This document shows, one piece after another, positions 1-8,912 of a DNA stretch of 17,027 bases (its first letter is position 1; each line of letters opens with the position of its first letter). Under the pieces are notes generated by a model. It saw nothing but the letters and a program-made list of their open reading frames with translations. It searched no databases and was not told the DNA's origin. The position numbers and the translations under genes were made by a program. Source of the DNA: JAKPCT01 sp029553165 (GTDB lineage: Bacteria; Bacillota; UBA4882; UBA8346); NCBI GenBank assembly GCA_035359995.1, contig DAORZT010000054.1, forward strand, positions 1 through 17,027, read 5' to 3'.

Positions 1-25
1 TTTAACAGGCAAGGAGGTGAAATAA

Positions 26-415
26 CTGAAACCACAATATGATAACTTGCCACAGATACTCAAAATTAAGCCACAGTTTTGCTGTTGGAAATATGAAGAG
101 CGAAGTGGCAGAAAAACCAAAGTTCCCTATAATCCAGTAACAGGAAAAAAGGCAAAAGCAGATCAGCGGAGTACTTTTAAAGATTTTAGTTCGGCGGTAG
201 CTGCTTTAAGTGATTATGACGGTATCGGATTTTTGGTGGGTAATGACATTTGCGTTATCGACTTAGATGATTGTTTTGATAGCAGCGGTAAGCTTAAGCC
301 TATTTCCCAAAGTGTTGTAGACGCTTTTAGTGGTTGTTATATGGAACACAGTCCGTCTGGGAAAGGGCTGCATAGGTATCGAAGGTCAGCTATGTCCGCA
401 AAGTTTTTTTGTTGA
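26..415 (+). pseudogene. Phage/plasmid-type primase, N-terminal fragment
   Basis: The first ~115 residues resemble the N-terminus of prophage/plasmid replication primases (NrS-1 polymerase-like group). The recognisable pattern is PQFxCWKYE, a basic KTKVPYNP stretch, a YDGIGF motif, an acidic VIDLDDC motif and SPSGKGLH. In this family SPSGKGLH is followed by several hundred more residues. Here homology stops at about 373 and the frame ends at 415, so this is a truncated remnant. The start is probably CTG at 26, which follows a strong AAGGAGGTGA (11-20) and directly follows an in-frame TAA. It gives the family-like beginning MKPQYDNLPQILKIKPQF. An ATG may have mutated to CTG. A TTG at 47 is the next option but sits too far from the ribosome binding site. 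No other replication gene is nearby. Whether it is expressed is unknown. Confidence 0.6.
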
Positions 416-656
416 TCAGGATGAAACATTGGTGATTCTTGATAATGTGAATTCTCGTATTGTTTCTGTAAGAGGTAAAAGCTTTATCGAAAAGCCACTT
501 AAGTTAAGTGAAAAATATTTTGTTGGGGATTTTATTAAATACAGTGATAATTCATTTTTTATAAAACAAGCATCAGGAACAAAAATTGAAGACTTAGTAT
601 GGACAATGAGTAATTGGTTCGAAAAAGGAGGATGTTATAAATGCAAATACGAATGA
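376..656 (+). pseudogene. C-terminal fragment of a beta-propeller (NHL-like) protein
   Basis: In the frame ending at the TGA of 654-656, the peptide from about 385 onward has the pattern CPQSFFVDQDETLVILDNVN followed by SRIVSV. This is the typical look of one NHL/beta-propeller blade in Bacillota surface proteins (PxSFxVDxxGxxYILDxxNxRI). A second partial blade follows. There is no start codon with a ribosome binding site for this piece, and the sequence before ~375 in this frame is the primase read out of frame. I read it as the surviving tail of a larger gene whose 5' part was lost at the junction near 373-390. Its last 16 bases overlap the start of the next gene, so those two were probably translationally coupled originally. 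Family assignment is by eye only. Confidence 0.5.
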
Positions 657-1354
657 TAAAAAAATTATTACTGGTATTGCTTATTTGTCTTACTCTGTCG
701 TCAATAGTTTTAGCGAGTTTTGGCGAATCAAAAGCGGAGAAACCTAAAGTATTGTATGTTGAAGTGATTATACATACTTCTGATGATTTACCATTTAAAT
801 TGCCGTCTCCGGTGGCAGCTCCTCCAAGTGAAAATGATGGTATTGTGGAGGTACAAAGCGATAAAAGAATTATTAATGTTATTCAGAGTTTTAGGGATAA
901 GAATGGAAATAAGATAAAATTTGATAAAAACGGCACTATTATTGTTAAGTATATCAATACTCATACTGGAGGGAGTGAGTATTCTTTTAGTAAGGATTTT
1001 TATATAAAAAAACTCCCGTTTAAAGTCTATAAATTTAAAGAAAGAATCATGCCTTATGAATATACTTTAGAATATGAGGTTGGAATATTTAATTCATATC
1101 AGAATTTAGACATCAATATAACATCATTAGATGATGAAGGCACAGTAACTTTTACTATTAATGGTGATTGTAACCGGGTTATTAACCTTGGAATAGGTAA
1201 AGAAGAAATTATAAATTTTTCTGAAAGAGAAATAAAATTGGAAAATGTAATAAAGTTATCAAGCCAAAATAAATATGTGAAAAAGATGAAAGTTAAATCT
1301 TCCATAACGCTAGTAAACCATGGATTCTATTGGTTGGATGAAGGTGATAATTAA
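641..1354 (+). CDS. Small exported protein of unknown function
   Basis: A 237-aa protein starting at ATG 641 behind AAAGGAGG (625-632, about 8 nt spacing). Residues 1-27 form a signal peptide: basic QIRMIKK, then a hydrophobic run LLLVLLICLTLSSIVLA. No lipobox Cys is present, so it is probably secreted or cleaved by signal peptidase I. The mature part has alternating hydrophobic/polar beta-type segments with many Asn, Lys and Ile, and I recognise no catalytic motif. It overlaps the truncated propeller gene upstream by 16 nt. Its TAA overlaps an ATG (1354-1356) that opens a frame of only seven codons, MERNGLW, before the transposase remnant. That suggests a further downstream gene was cut off by the insertion. 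Function not recognised. Confidence 0.7.
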   Translation: MQIRMIKKLLLVLLICLTLSSIVLASFGESKAEKPKVLYVEVIIHTSDDLPFKLPSPVAAPPSENDGIVEVQSDKRIINVIQSFRDKNGNKIKFDKNGTIIVKYINTHTGGSEYSFSKDFYIKKLPFKVYKFKERIMPYEYTLEYEVGIFNSYQNLDINITSLDDEGTVTFTINGDCNRVINLGIGKEEIINFSEREIKLENVIKLSSQNKYVKKMKVKSSITLVNHGFYWLDEGDN

Positions 1355-1368
1355 TGGAAAGAAATGGG

Positions 1369-1740
1369 TTATGGTAAATATGGTTTGATTTTATCTGGGA
1401 AGAAAATCGAAAGCTGTAGTAAGATCTGCCCCCAATTCTGAATACGGCTAGTCCATTTGTACATTACATCCTGAGTTACCGGATCTAACATTTTAGTAAT
1501 GCTTCATCACTGGGAAAAACACTTTTTCCCTTTGTTACCTTCCGTAATTACCGGTGATAACTTTCAATGATGTTAGTTGTATAGATGATTTTACGTATCT
1601 CTGGCGGATATTTGAAGAAAGTAGATATCTCAGCCCAATTTTGTCTCCAGGGGACTCACAATTAATAGATATTTACTTCCCCAAGTAGCTTCAAATTGGT
1701 CTAACTCTTCCAAGGCTGATGCTTCGGAAGCTGCAAGTTG
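1369..1740 (-). mobile_element. Decayed IS256-family transposase, C-terminal remnant
   Basis: Translating the minus strand gives the C-terminal third of an IS256-family (Mutator-type) transposase. Recognisable pieces are LEELDQFEATWGSKY, then after a frameshift WRQNWAEISTFFKYPPEIRK and IIYTTNIIES, then KVTKGKSVFPSDEALLKML, then MYKWTSRIQNWGQIL, with a stop at 1369-1371. Decay is clear. There is a frameshift near 1648-1652, a stop codon where the family has Gln/Lys just after IIES (near 1540), and a likely small deletion after KML. The N-terminal two thirds, including the first DDE Asp residues, are absent. No terminal inverted repeats could be identified. This accounts for the whole gap between the exported protein and the beta-helix fragment. 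Confidence 0.85.
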
Positions 1741-1979
1741 ATGGTGATTTAACGATCAGTGATAATGCAATCTTTGAAAATGTTGGCATTTTCTGTACTG
1801 GGAAGGTTATCATTGAAAGTAATGTCAAAATAAATGGGTTAATTTATGCTGGTAACGGCTTAATCATGAGAGGCAATCCCGAAATTACCGGAAGGATAAT
1901 CGTCAATGGCTTAGCCCGGATGGAAGGCCGAGTAACCCATAATCTGGCTGATACTCAATATCTTGAGTGGTTGCAGTAG
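1719..1979 (+). pseudogene. C-terminal fragment of a repetitive beta-helix protein
   Basis: From about 1741 the frame encodes short alternating beta repeats: GDLTISDNAIFENVGIFCTG, VIIESNVKINGLIYAGNG, EITGRIIVNGLARMEG. It ends DTQYLEWLQ. This matches the C-terminal part of proteins in Bacillota pilus-like clusters (DUF7305-like or bactofilin-like parallel beta-helices), where lines of xGxIxxxGxIxIxGN precede a final YLExL. The first codons (1719-1740) also read as transposase on the other strand, and there is no ribosome binding site, so the apparent ATG is probably not a real start. I take it as the tail of a larger gene cut by the IS256 insertion. A terminator follows 26 nt after the stop. 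Family assignment is by pattern only. Confidence 0.55.
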
Positions 1980-2002
1980 GAAAAAAGAAATAATAATTTA
2001 AC

Positions 2003-2036
2003 AAATAAAAAAGCTTTAACCGGCTTTTTTATTTTA
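2003..2036 (+). terminator. Rho-independent terminator after the beta-helix fragment
   Basis: The arms AAATAAAAAAGC and GCTTTTTTATTT flank the loop TTTAACCG. The T-rich right arm doubles as the U-tract. It closes the degraded upstream region and separates it from the kinase locus. A-rich flanks would also let it work on the other strand. Confidence 0.7.
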
Positions 2037-2065
2037 TGCGAAAACCATTCATGACTTGTAAATTG

Positions 2066-2085
2066 TAAAATATTCTAAAATATTC
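2066..2085 (+). repeat. Tandem 10-bp direct repeat upstream of the kinase gene
   Basis: Two exact adjacent copies of TAAAATATTC, one helical turn apart, lie about 90 bp before the kinase start. The position and 10-bp period suit a regulator or polymerase contact site. The sequence is AT-rich enough to be chance. No clear -35/-10 pair was found around it. Confidence 0.35.
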
Positions 2086-2173
2086 CATTATAGTTATGAA
2101 GAAAAAGGAAATTATGTTTTGTTAAAGAATTAAGAATTAAAATAAATTGTATTACTTAAAAGGGGCATTTGGG

Positions 2174-4213
2174 ATGATTTCTGGACTTATCAATTGGATT
2201 ACTTCGAAGATAAAAAAGGGAAAAAAGGAATCAAATCTAAATGTATTTACAACTTATGTTTTAGTTATAGTAATTATGGCTTTGATATTTTATCCGCTCT
2301 TTCCCCTATTACTGAATTATCCTCCTGGATCAATCAACACTAAATTTGATGTTGAACTTTCAAAGATGTCATATTTTCAACAGTACTTTTCTATTATCAT
2401 TTCAATAGTTGTTATATGTTATATAATTTTAAAGCTGATTTTTTGGCGTATTGGCAATTGGAAATACATAACTAAACATGTAAAAGCTAGAGATAAAGAA
2501 AAAATTGAAGTGATTAGAAGAAGAAGTATGGTTATTCCTCATATTGTTTATATCCTTCAGCTAATTATTCCAATAGGACTAGTAGGCCTTTTGTTTTATA
2601 TATTAGATTTTCGCAATGTTGCAGATGTAAAGTTTTTTGTAATATTAACAGTCGGCCTTACTTTTACTGGAGTTATTTCCTATATGTTTTCGAAAAAATA
2701 TTTCCGGCGTGTTCTTAAATACACTTTTATTGATGTTTCAAATTTGATAATAAAACCGAGAATTAATTTACGGACTAAAATAATAATACAGATTTTACCG
2801 CTTTTTTTATTTTCGTTTTTATTTATCTTGTTTGTTGGATATGCTGCTTTGGTAAAAGAGAAAGGTAATGCTTTATTTGAAAGTTATCAGCGTGAACTAC
2901 AAATGAAAATAGTAAATAAAACGGATTATATTCAAAGTGAAGGACATCTGATTGAACTCTTAAATACTGTAAAGACTGACAATAAAAAGGATATCACTTT
3001 TTATATTGCTCCTGATGGAAGATACTACACCAGTGATAATTCTGAATTAAGTAATTTTTTTATAAAGTACACAAAAGAATTGGCTTTTTTTTATAACGGA
3101 CATACTTATGACTATTATGGTTCGGAAATACAAGGAGCAGTTGTTAAGTTGGCAGGAGAAGGTGGGGAATGGATCTTAGGAATAAGATATTATGTTGCCT
3201 CCTTAGAAGTAATAAAGTTTTTTGTATCAAGTTTCATTATACTAACAATCTTTGCTTTTTTAGTAACTTCATATTTTGCTAAGACTATTTCTGATGATAT
3301 CTCGCATATTGCACAAGGGCTTAGAGATATTGCACATGGTGAAAAAATTGATTTGAGTAATAAAATACCGGTTATCTCTAACGATGAAATTGGTGATTTA
3401 GCAGTTGCTTTTAACGAGGTTCAGGAAAAAGCCAAAAATTATGTACAAGACATTCGAAGGCAACAAGAAGTCATTGTCGAAAGAGAACGCTTGGCATCGC
3501 TTGGTCAGATGATCAGCGGCATTACTCATAATTTAAAGACTCCAATCATTTCACTTTTAAACGCAACCAATTCTTTGAAAGATTTAGTAGATGAATACCG
3601 GGCTTCAATTGGTGATGAGCGGGTTAACGAGCAGGATCATTTAGAGATTGCTTCTGAAATGGATCAGTGGTTGGATGAGATGCTTCCTTACTGTAACTAC
3701 ATGCATGATGTCTTGTCCACGATTCGTGGTCAGATCATTCAAGGGAAAACATCGTTCGAGTCGGGTTTCAACATCAGAGAACTTTTAAAACGGGTGGAAA
3801 TCCTGACTCACTATGAGTTGGTTAAATCGGGTTGCGAAATTAACTATATAATTAACGTCGATTTGGATACCCAAATTCCAGGCGAGGTAAGTAATCTGGT
3901 CCAGGTTTTGGATAATCTGATTACCAACTCAATTCAAGCTTATCGGGGAAAAAAGGGTGTTATTGAGGTTGTCTTACTTGAAGAAGCCAATAACCTCAAG
4001 TTTATGGTAAAAGATAATGGCCCGGGGATATCGGATGAAATTCAAAGTAAATTGTTTAAAGAGATGATTACCACTAAAGGGAAGATGGGGACCGGATTAG
4101 GCCTTTATATCTCGTATGCAATCATTAAAGGGAAATTTGGGGGAGAGTTGTGGTTTGAGTCCGGGCTTGGTAAGGGGACAACGTTTTATGTAACTGTTCC
4201 AATCGCTAATTAA
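2174..4213 (+). CDS. Six-TM sensor histidine kinase (HAMP, HisKA, HATPase_c)
   Basis: The start is taken as ATG 2174, behind AAAAGGGG (2158-2165). A TTG at 2147 would add nine residues but lacks an RBS. Counted from 2174 (679 aa), TM helices lie near residues 23-47, 70-91, 120-143, 153-172 and 202-226. An extracytoplasmic domain of ~120 aa (227-345) follows, then TM6 at 346-368 and a HAMP linker to ~428. The kinase core has an H-box LASLGQMISGITHNLKTPI with the phospho-acceptor His452, an N-box VLDNLITNSI (N581), a G1 box DNGPGIS and a G2 box GTGLGL. All catalytic motifs are present, so it should be active. It should sense an external or membrane ligand and phosphorylate a response regulator, plausibly the one at 8913 (inference). 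GC content rises abruptly around 3300-3480, at the HAMP/dimerisation boundary. The five-helix N-terminal region is not one I can name. Confidence 0.92.
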   Translation: MISGLINWITSKIKKGKKESNLNVFTTYVLVIVIMALIFYPLFPLLLNYPPGSINTKFDVELSKMSYFQQYFSIIISIVVICYIILKLIFWRIGNWKYITKHVKARDKEKIEVIRRRSMVIPHIVYILQLIIPIGLVGLLFYILDFRNVADVKFFVILTVGLTFTGVISYMFSKKYFRRVLKYTFIDVSNLIIKPRINLRTKIIIQILPLFLFSFLFILFVGYAALVKEKGNALFESYQRELQMKIVNKTDYIQSEGHLIELLNTVKTDNKKDITFYIAPDGRYYTSDNSELSNFFIKYTKELAFFYNGHTYDYYGSEIQGAVVKLAGEGGEWILGIRYYVASLEVIKFFVSSFIILTIFAFLVTSYFAKTISDDISHIAQGLRDIAHGEKIDLSNKIPVISNDEIGDLAVAFNEVQEKAKNYVQDIRRQQEVIVERERLASLGQMISGITHNLKTPIISLLNATNSLKDLVDEYRASIGDERVNEQDHLEIASEMDQWLDEMLPYCNYMHDVLSTIRGQIIQGKTSFESGFNIRELLKRVEILTHYELVKSGCEINYIINVDLDTQIPGEVSNLVQVLDNLITNSIQAYRGKKGVIEVVLLEEANNLKFMVKDNGPGISDEIQSKLFKEMITTKGKMGTGLGLYISYAIIKGKFGGELWFESGLGKGTTFYVTVPIAN

Positions 4214-4218
4214 TATAA

Positions 4219-4230
4219 ATGGTTAACCAT
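4219..4230. promoter_or_regulatory. 12-bp perfect palindrome between kinase and NRPS operon
   Basis: ATGGTTAACCAT is a perfect palindrome six bases after the kinase stop, in the 114-bp gap before the 81-aa gene. There is no terminator in this gap. The half-site ATGGTTA recurs at 9712-9718 and 9731-9737, upstream of the Spo0B-like gene. An operator for a regulator of this locus is possible, but the motif is short and AT-rich. Confidence 0.3.
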
Positions 4231-4327
4231 ACATTTTATTACAAAAAAACCAAAAAATATATATTAATATTGTTAAAAATATGTTAAAATAATTATGTCA
4301 AATAAATATTGAAAGAGGTGATTCTGA

Positions 4328-4573
4328 TTGCGGGTGCATCGCAAGGAACCTTCCTTTAAGTTAAAACGGTTTAACACGCAGATTTCTTCTGAAAAACCTG
4401 ACTATGAATTGATTTACGAAAACATCAAAAATTACCTTGCTTTTAAAATCAGTGTTACTTTAAATGCTCAAGAACGGTTGGTCTATATGGATATTTTGGA
4501 TTATATGGAACGAACACAAGTCGAAGCAAGTAAAGTAAAAAAGGAGGGAAACAATAATGGAAAGATTTTATAA
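4328..4573 (+). CDS. 81-aa protein of unknown function, coupled to the NRPS
   Basis: It starts at TTG 4328, seven bases after GAGGTG (4315-4320). The protein is soluble and highly charged: a basic N-terminus (RVHRKEPSFKLKRF), a helical middle (DYELIYENIKNYLAFKI; LNAQERLVYMDILDYMERTQ) and a Lys/Asn-rich end. No signal peptide, TM segment or Cys is present. It is not an MbtH-like NRPS helper, because it lacks that family's conserved Trp/Pro pattern. The last 17 bases overlap the start of the NRPS gene, whose ribosome binding site (4541-4547) lies inside this ORF, so the two are probably translationally coupled. Its place between kinase and synthetase suggests a role in the same system. I cannot assign a function. 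Confidence 0.6.
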   Translation: MRVHRKEPSFKLKRFNTQISSEKPDYELIYENIKNYLAFKISVTLNAQERLVYMDILDYMERTQVEASKVKKEGNNNGKIL

Positions 4574-7500
4574 TCTTTCATTTGCTCAGCAAAACATTTG
4601 GAATGTAGAAAATTTCATATCAAATACTAGTATCAATAATATTGCTGCTACTTTAAAATTCAGTGAGGAAATTGATCTGTTTTTATTAGAAAAAGCAGTA
4701 AATTTAGTACTAAAAAAACGATGCGCTTCGCATTAAAGTTACAATAATAAATAATGAGCCAGTTCAATATATTGATAGTTACGAATATTATCAATTAGAC
4801 TGTATTGATCTCCGCAATTACGATGATCCTCAAAAACCTTCGATACTTCTTAAATCCTTAACAGAAACACCATTTCAAATTTTAGATTCTCCACTTTATT
4901 ATGGGGCAATCATAAGAGTTAAGAATGCTGTTTATTTTTATTTTAAGCAACATCATTTGATTGCAGATGCTTGGTCAGTAATTTTAACAGGGGATAGAAT
5001 TTTAAACTACTATTTAAAATTAAAAAATAGTGAAAATATCGATGAAATTGAAGAATTTTCTTATATTGATAGTTTAATAAGTGAAGAAGAATATTTAAAT
5101 TCGAAGCGTTTTTTAAATAATCAAAATTTTTGGAAGAAACAAACAGAAATAAATCCAGAGTTTATTTATTTGAAAAATAGGCCTAAACAATATTCAACAA
5201 AAGCCGAACGATGGAGTGTTATACTACCTGCAGAAACCTCAGCAATGATAACTGATTTTTGTAAAGAAAACAATCTGTCAATCTTGGTGATTTACACTAG
5301 CATATTAGCAGTATACATTAATCGGATTTTTTCAAAAAAAAATATTGTTTTAGGTACAACGGTTTTAAACCGATTAAACAATAAAGATAAAAATACACTT
5401 GGAATGTATATTAATGTTATTCCAATAATATTACAGATCAAAAATGATGATGGCTTTATTACATTTCTTAAGTATGTTCTTTCTGTTTGGAAAAGCTATT
5501 TATTAAATTCACACTATCCTCACGACTTTATTTTTAAAGAGTATCGTGAAAAATTTAAGAATGATGACTTGTTTGATATTGGTATAACCTATCAAAATGC
5601 TACTCATCATTTTCCGATTGAATTTGAAACGGTTGAAAGTACATGGTATCCCTGTGGTCATCAACTAAATTCTTTAAATATTCATATTAATGATCGGAAT
5701 AATTCTAATCAATATCAGATCGATTACGATTATCTAGTCGATTTATTCACCGCTGAAGAGATCGAAAAACTCCATTACGCCTTGATTAATTTACTTCAAG
5801 ACGCATTACAAAATCCCAATAAGACAATTTCAGCATTGGAACTATTAACTTACGAAGAGAAACGAAAACTGCTCTTTGAGTTTAGTCAGACCAGTCAGGC
5901 GGAGTTGCCGGCCACGACACTGAGCCAACTCTTTGAACAACAGGCAGCTTTAAATCCTGACGGAGTTGCCATAATTTATCAAGATATGAAGGTAACTTAC
6001 CGTGAATTAAATGAGAAGGCAAATTATGTAGCCTGGCTGCTTCGGGAAAAAGGGGTCAAACCCGACTCGGTTGTGGGTCTGTGTATGGAGCGTTCAATTG
6101 AAATGTATATTGGTATTTTGGGCGTTTTAAAGGCGGGAGCGGCCTATCTGCCGATTGATCCAGCCTTTCCAAGAAACCGTTTTCAATTTATTTTGCGGGA
6201 TAGTGCCTGTAAAGTATTGTTAACTGCAGGATTGCTGCTCTCTTGTAGTTGGGGCGGAGAGATTCTTAATATCAAGATGGCGCTGTCACGTGAAGCATTA
6301 GTTACAGTCCCGGCTGACGAACTGACCCGACGTTCTACTAACCCACCCCAAACTGCGGGACCAGCCAACCTGGCCTATATTATTTACACTTCTGGTTCAA
6401 CCGGCAAGCCAAAGGGGGTAATGATTGAACATCGTTCGATCGTTAACACGATCACCTGGCGCAAAAAATTCTATAATTTTGGGAAGGACGATGTTTTGTT
6501 GCAAATACCGCCTTACAGTTTTGACAGTTCCGTTGAAGATATTTTTACCTTCTTTGCGGTTGGTGGAACAATTGTAACGATCGAACAGGAAAAACGGCTT
6601 GATCTGGTCTATCTTGGTCAATTGATAACCAAGTACCAGGTGACACATTTTCTAGCTACGCCAATGTTTTATAATACAATGTTGGATGATCTTGGTTCCG
6701 AACTCGGTTCATTGAAAAAAGTAACCGTAGCTGGTGAGAGCATCCCACTAAATGTTGTAAAGAAACATTTTCAGATGTTACCCCATGTTGAGCTCTATAA
6801 TGAGTATGGTCCGACTGAAAACAGCGTCTGTTCAACGGTCCACCGTTTTCATCCGGAAGATGAAGTTGTCTTGATCGGGAAACCGATTGACAATTGTCAA
6901 TGTTATGTTTTGAGCGAGACCCAAGACATATTACCGATTGGAGCCGTAGGAGAACTTTATCTGGGTGGACCGGGTTTGGCACGGGGGTATATCAATCAGC
7001 CGGAACTAACCAGTAAGAAATTTGCTTTTATCCCACAGGTAGGAGCGTATCTCTACCGGACCGGGGATTTGGTCAAATGGAATGATGATTGTGAATTGCA
7101 ATTTATCGCCAGGATTGATAATCAGGTAAAAATTCGTGGTTTTAGAATTGAGTTAGCAGAGATTGAGAACCAATTGCTGAAATATCCCTTAATCAAAGAG
7201 ACAGTTGTAGTTGCCAATGAAGATGAGAGCGGCAGTAAATACCTCTGCGCGTATATTGTCGCCGACAGTAATTTACCGATTTCGAAGTTGAAGGATTATT
7301 TGGCCAAAAGTTTACCTGAGTATATGATACCCAATTATTTTGTCAGATTAGATCAAATTCCGTTGACAGTGAATGGCAAGATTGATAAGAAAGAACTGCC
7401 CCCTCCGGAAATTATTCCTTCGGCAGGTTATGAAGAGCCCCAAAATGAAGTGGAAAAAACTCTGGTGAATATCTGGAAGCAGGTGCTGGAAATCGATAAA

Positions 7501-8910
7501 ATAGGGATCAATGACGACTTCTTTGAGCTGGGTGGCGATTCTTTGGCAGTAATCAGGGTTTTAACTATGTGTTACTCATATAACTGGAACTTGAAAGCGC
7601 AAGATTTTTACCGGTTTAAAACTGTCAAACAGCTGGCAGACTATATTTTGAATCCTGGTCCAGCGGTTGCGGTTGATAGCCGGTCACTGTTGAATTTGCC
7701 CCAAAGGATTAATGTCGTTGACTTGAGTTTTTTCAGCCGACAGTTAAAACGGCACGGTAAGCGCCGAATCAAAAATGTTTTATTAACAGGAGTCACCGGA
7801 TACCTGGGCATGCATCTGTTAGCCGAGCTATTACAGTTGAAAGATATTAAAGTATATACTTTGGTACGGGGTGATAATCAGGAAAGTGCTAAATCAAGGC
7901 TGTTTCGGTTACTTACGATCTATTATCCGCAACTTGATTTGAAATTAATGAACCGCCGGGTAACTGTAATCAATGGTGATATTGCCGCAAAGCAGTTTGG
8001 GCTTTTGGAAACGGATTATCAACAATTAGCCCAAAACATTGATACAGTAATTCATTCGGCGGCTTTGGTTAAACATTTTGGTGAGTATCAAGATTTTCAG
8101 CGAATTAATATTGCCGGTACTCAAAATATCTGTCAATTTAGCAAAGGTAAGTTCTTAACCCATATTTCTACTACCAGTGTTTCCGGTGATTATTGCGAAC
8201 AAAACCGAGGGTTGAAGTTTGATGAAAGTTGTTTCGATATTGGTCAGCAGTTTGATGGTAATTATTATGTCCAGTCAAAATTTGAAGCCGAAAAAGTAAT
8301 AATTCGACATTTTAATGAAGGATTTGATGGTACAATTATTAGGGTGGGGAATTTAACAGGCAGGCATTTGGACGGGATCTTTCAGCTGAATATAGCTGAA
8401 AATAAGTTTTATCAAATCTTAAAAACAATTATCAGCTTATCTGTTGTTCCGGAATCATTATTAGCAACAGAATTAGAGTTTACTCCGGTTGATTTATGCA
8501 GTAAAGCGATTGTGAAGATTATCAAGCGCCAGGATTGCAGTAACCGGACCTACCACCTTTTTAATCATAACTTCATTAAAATGTCAGAATTTATTTCTAT
8601 TTTGAAAGAATTGGGCTACAAACTTACAGTGGTCAATGATCAGCATTTTTATAAACAGGTACAGGCATTGAGTGCTAACAAAGATGATCGCGATGTTCTT
8701 TTTGGAATAATAACAGATTTAAATCAAGGGAAATTGTGTTACGATTCTTATGTAAAGGTTGATTCGCAAATTACGGTTAATTACCTTAACAGATTGAGGT
8801 TTAATTGGCCAACGATTGATGTTGATTATATTAAAAAAGTTTTTGAACATATGGAAGCAGTGCAATTTATTAAAAAGGGAATCAGTAACTTTAACAATAT
8901 GGGGGGTTAA
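4557..8910 (+). CDS. Single-module NRPS (C-A-T-thioester reductase), frame broken near 5' end
   Basis: The start is ATG 4557 behind AAGGAGG (4541-4547). The opening FYNLSFAQQNIW is condensation-domain-like. The frame stops at 4734, but a +1 shift in the A7 run at 4712-4718 continues the domain (DALRIKV) to the TAA at 8908-8910, about 1450 aa. Corrected residues are as follows. The C domain is ~1-430 with HHLIADA at 132-138 (catalytic second His; the usual DG is DA). The A domain is ~450-945, with SGSTGKPKG ~611, FDSSVEDIF ~655, NEYGPTE, YRTGDL and NGKIDKKELP. In the carrier, GGDSL places the phosphopantetheine Ser at 995. The reductase is ~1070-1400, with GVTGYLG at 1078 and Y1237xxxK1241. 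It should activate one amino acid, acylate its amine and release it reductively as aldehyde or alcohol. By GrsA alignment the A-domain code reads roughly D-S-E-L-T-A-E-V-C; I cannot translate it to a substrate. The C domain is far more AT-rich than the rest. No phosphopantetheinyl transferase is in the window. Confidence 0.9.
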
Positions 8911-8912
8911 GT

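Noticed and set aside
4262..4298. Vegetative promoter before the 81-aa gene (TTGTTA with TAAAAT or TTATGT)
   Set aside because: TTGTTA to TAAAAT is only 9 bp apart, and the correctly spaced TTATGT is a poor -10; in such AT-rich DNA this is not convincing, although a promoter there is possible.
4328..4573. MbtH-like protein upstream of the NRPS
   Set aside because: The size fits, but the conserved Trp/Pro-containing MbtH pattern is absent; there is no Trp at all in the protein.
4957..8910. Taking the long frame from 4957 as the complete NRPS gene
   Set aside because: Its first codon is a TTG inside the HHLIADA catalytic motif, with no ribosome binding site; the domain clearly continues upstream to ATG 4557 in another frame.
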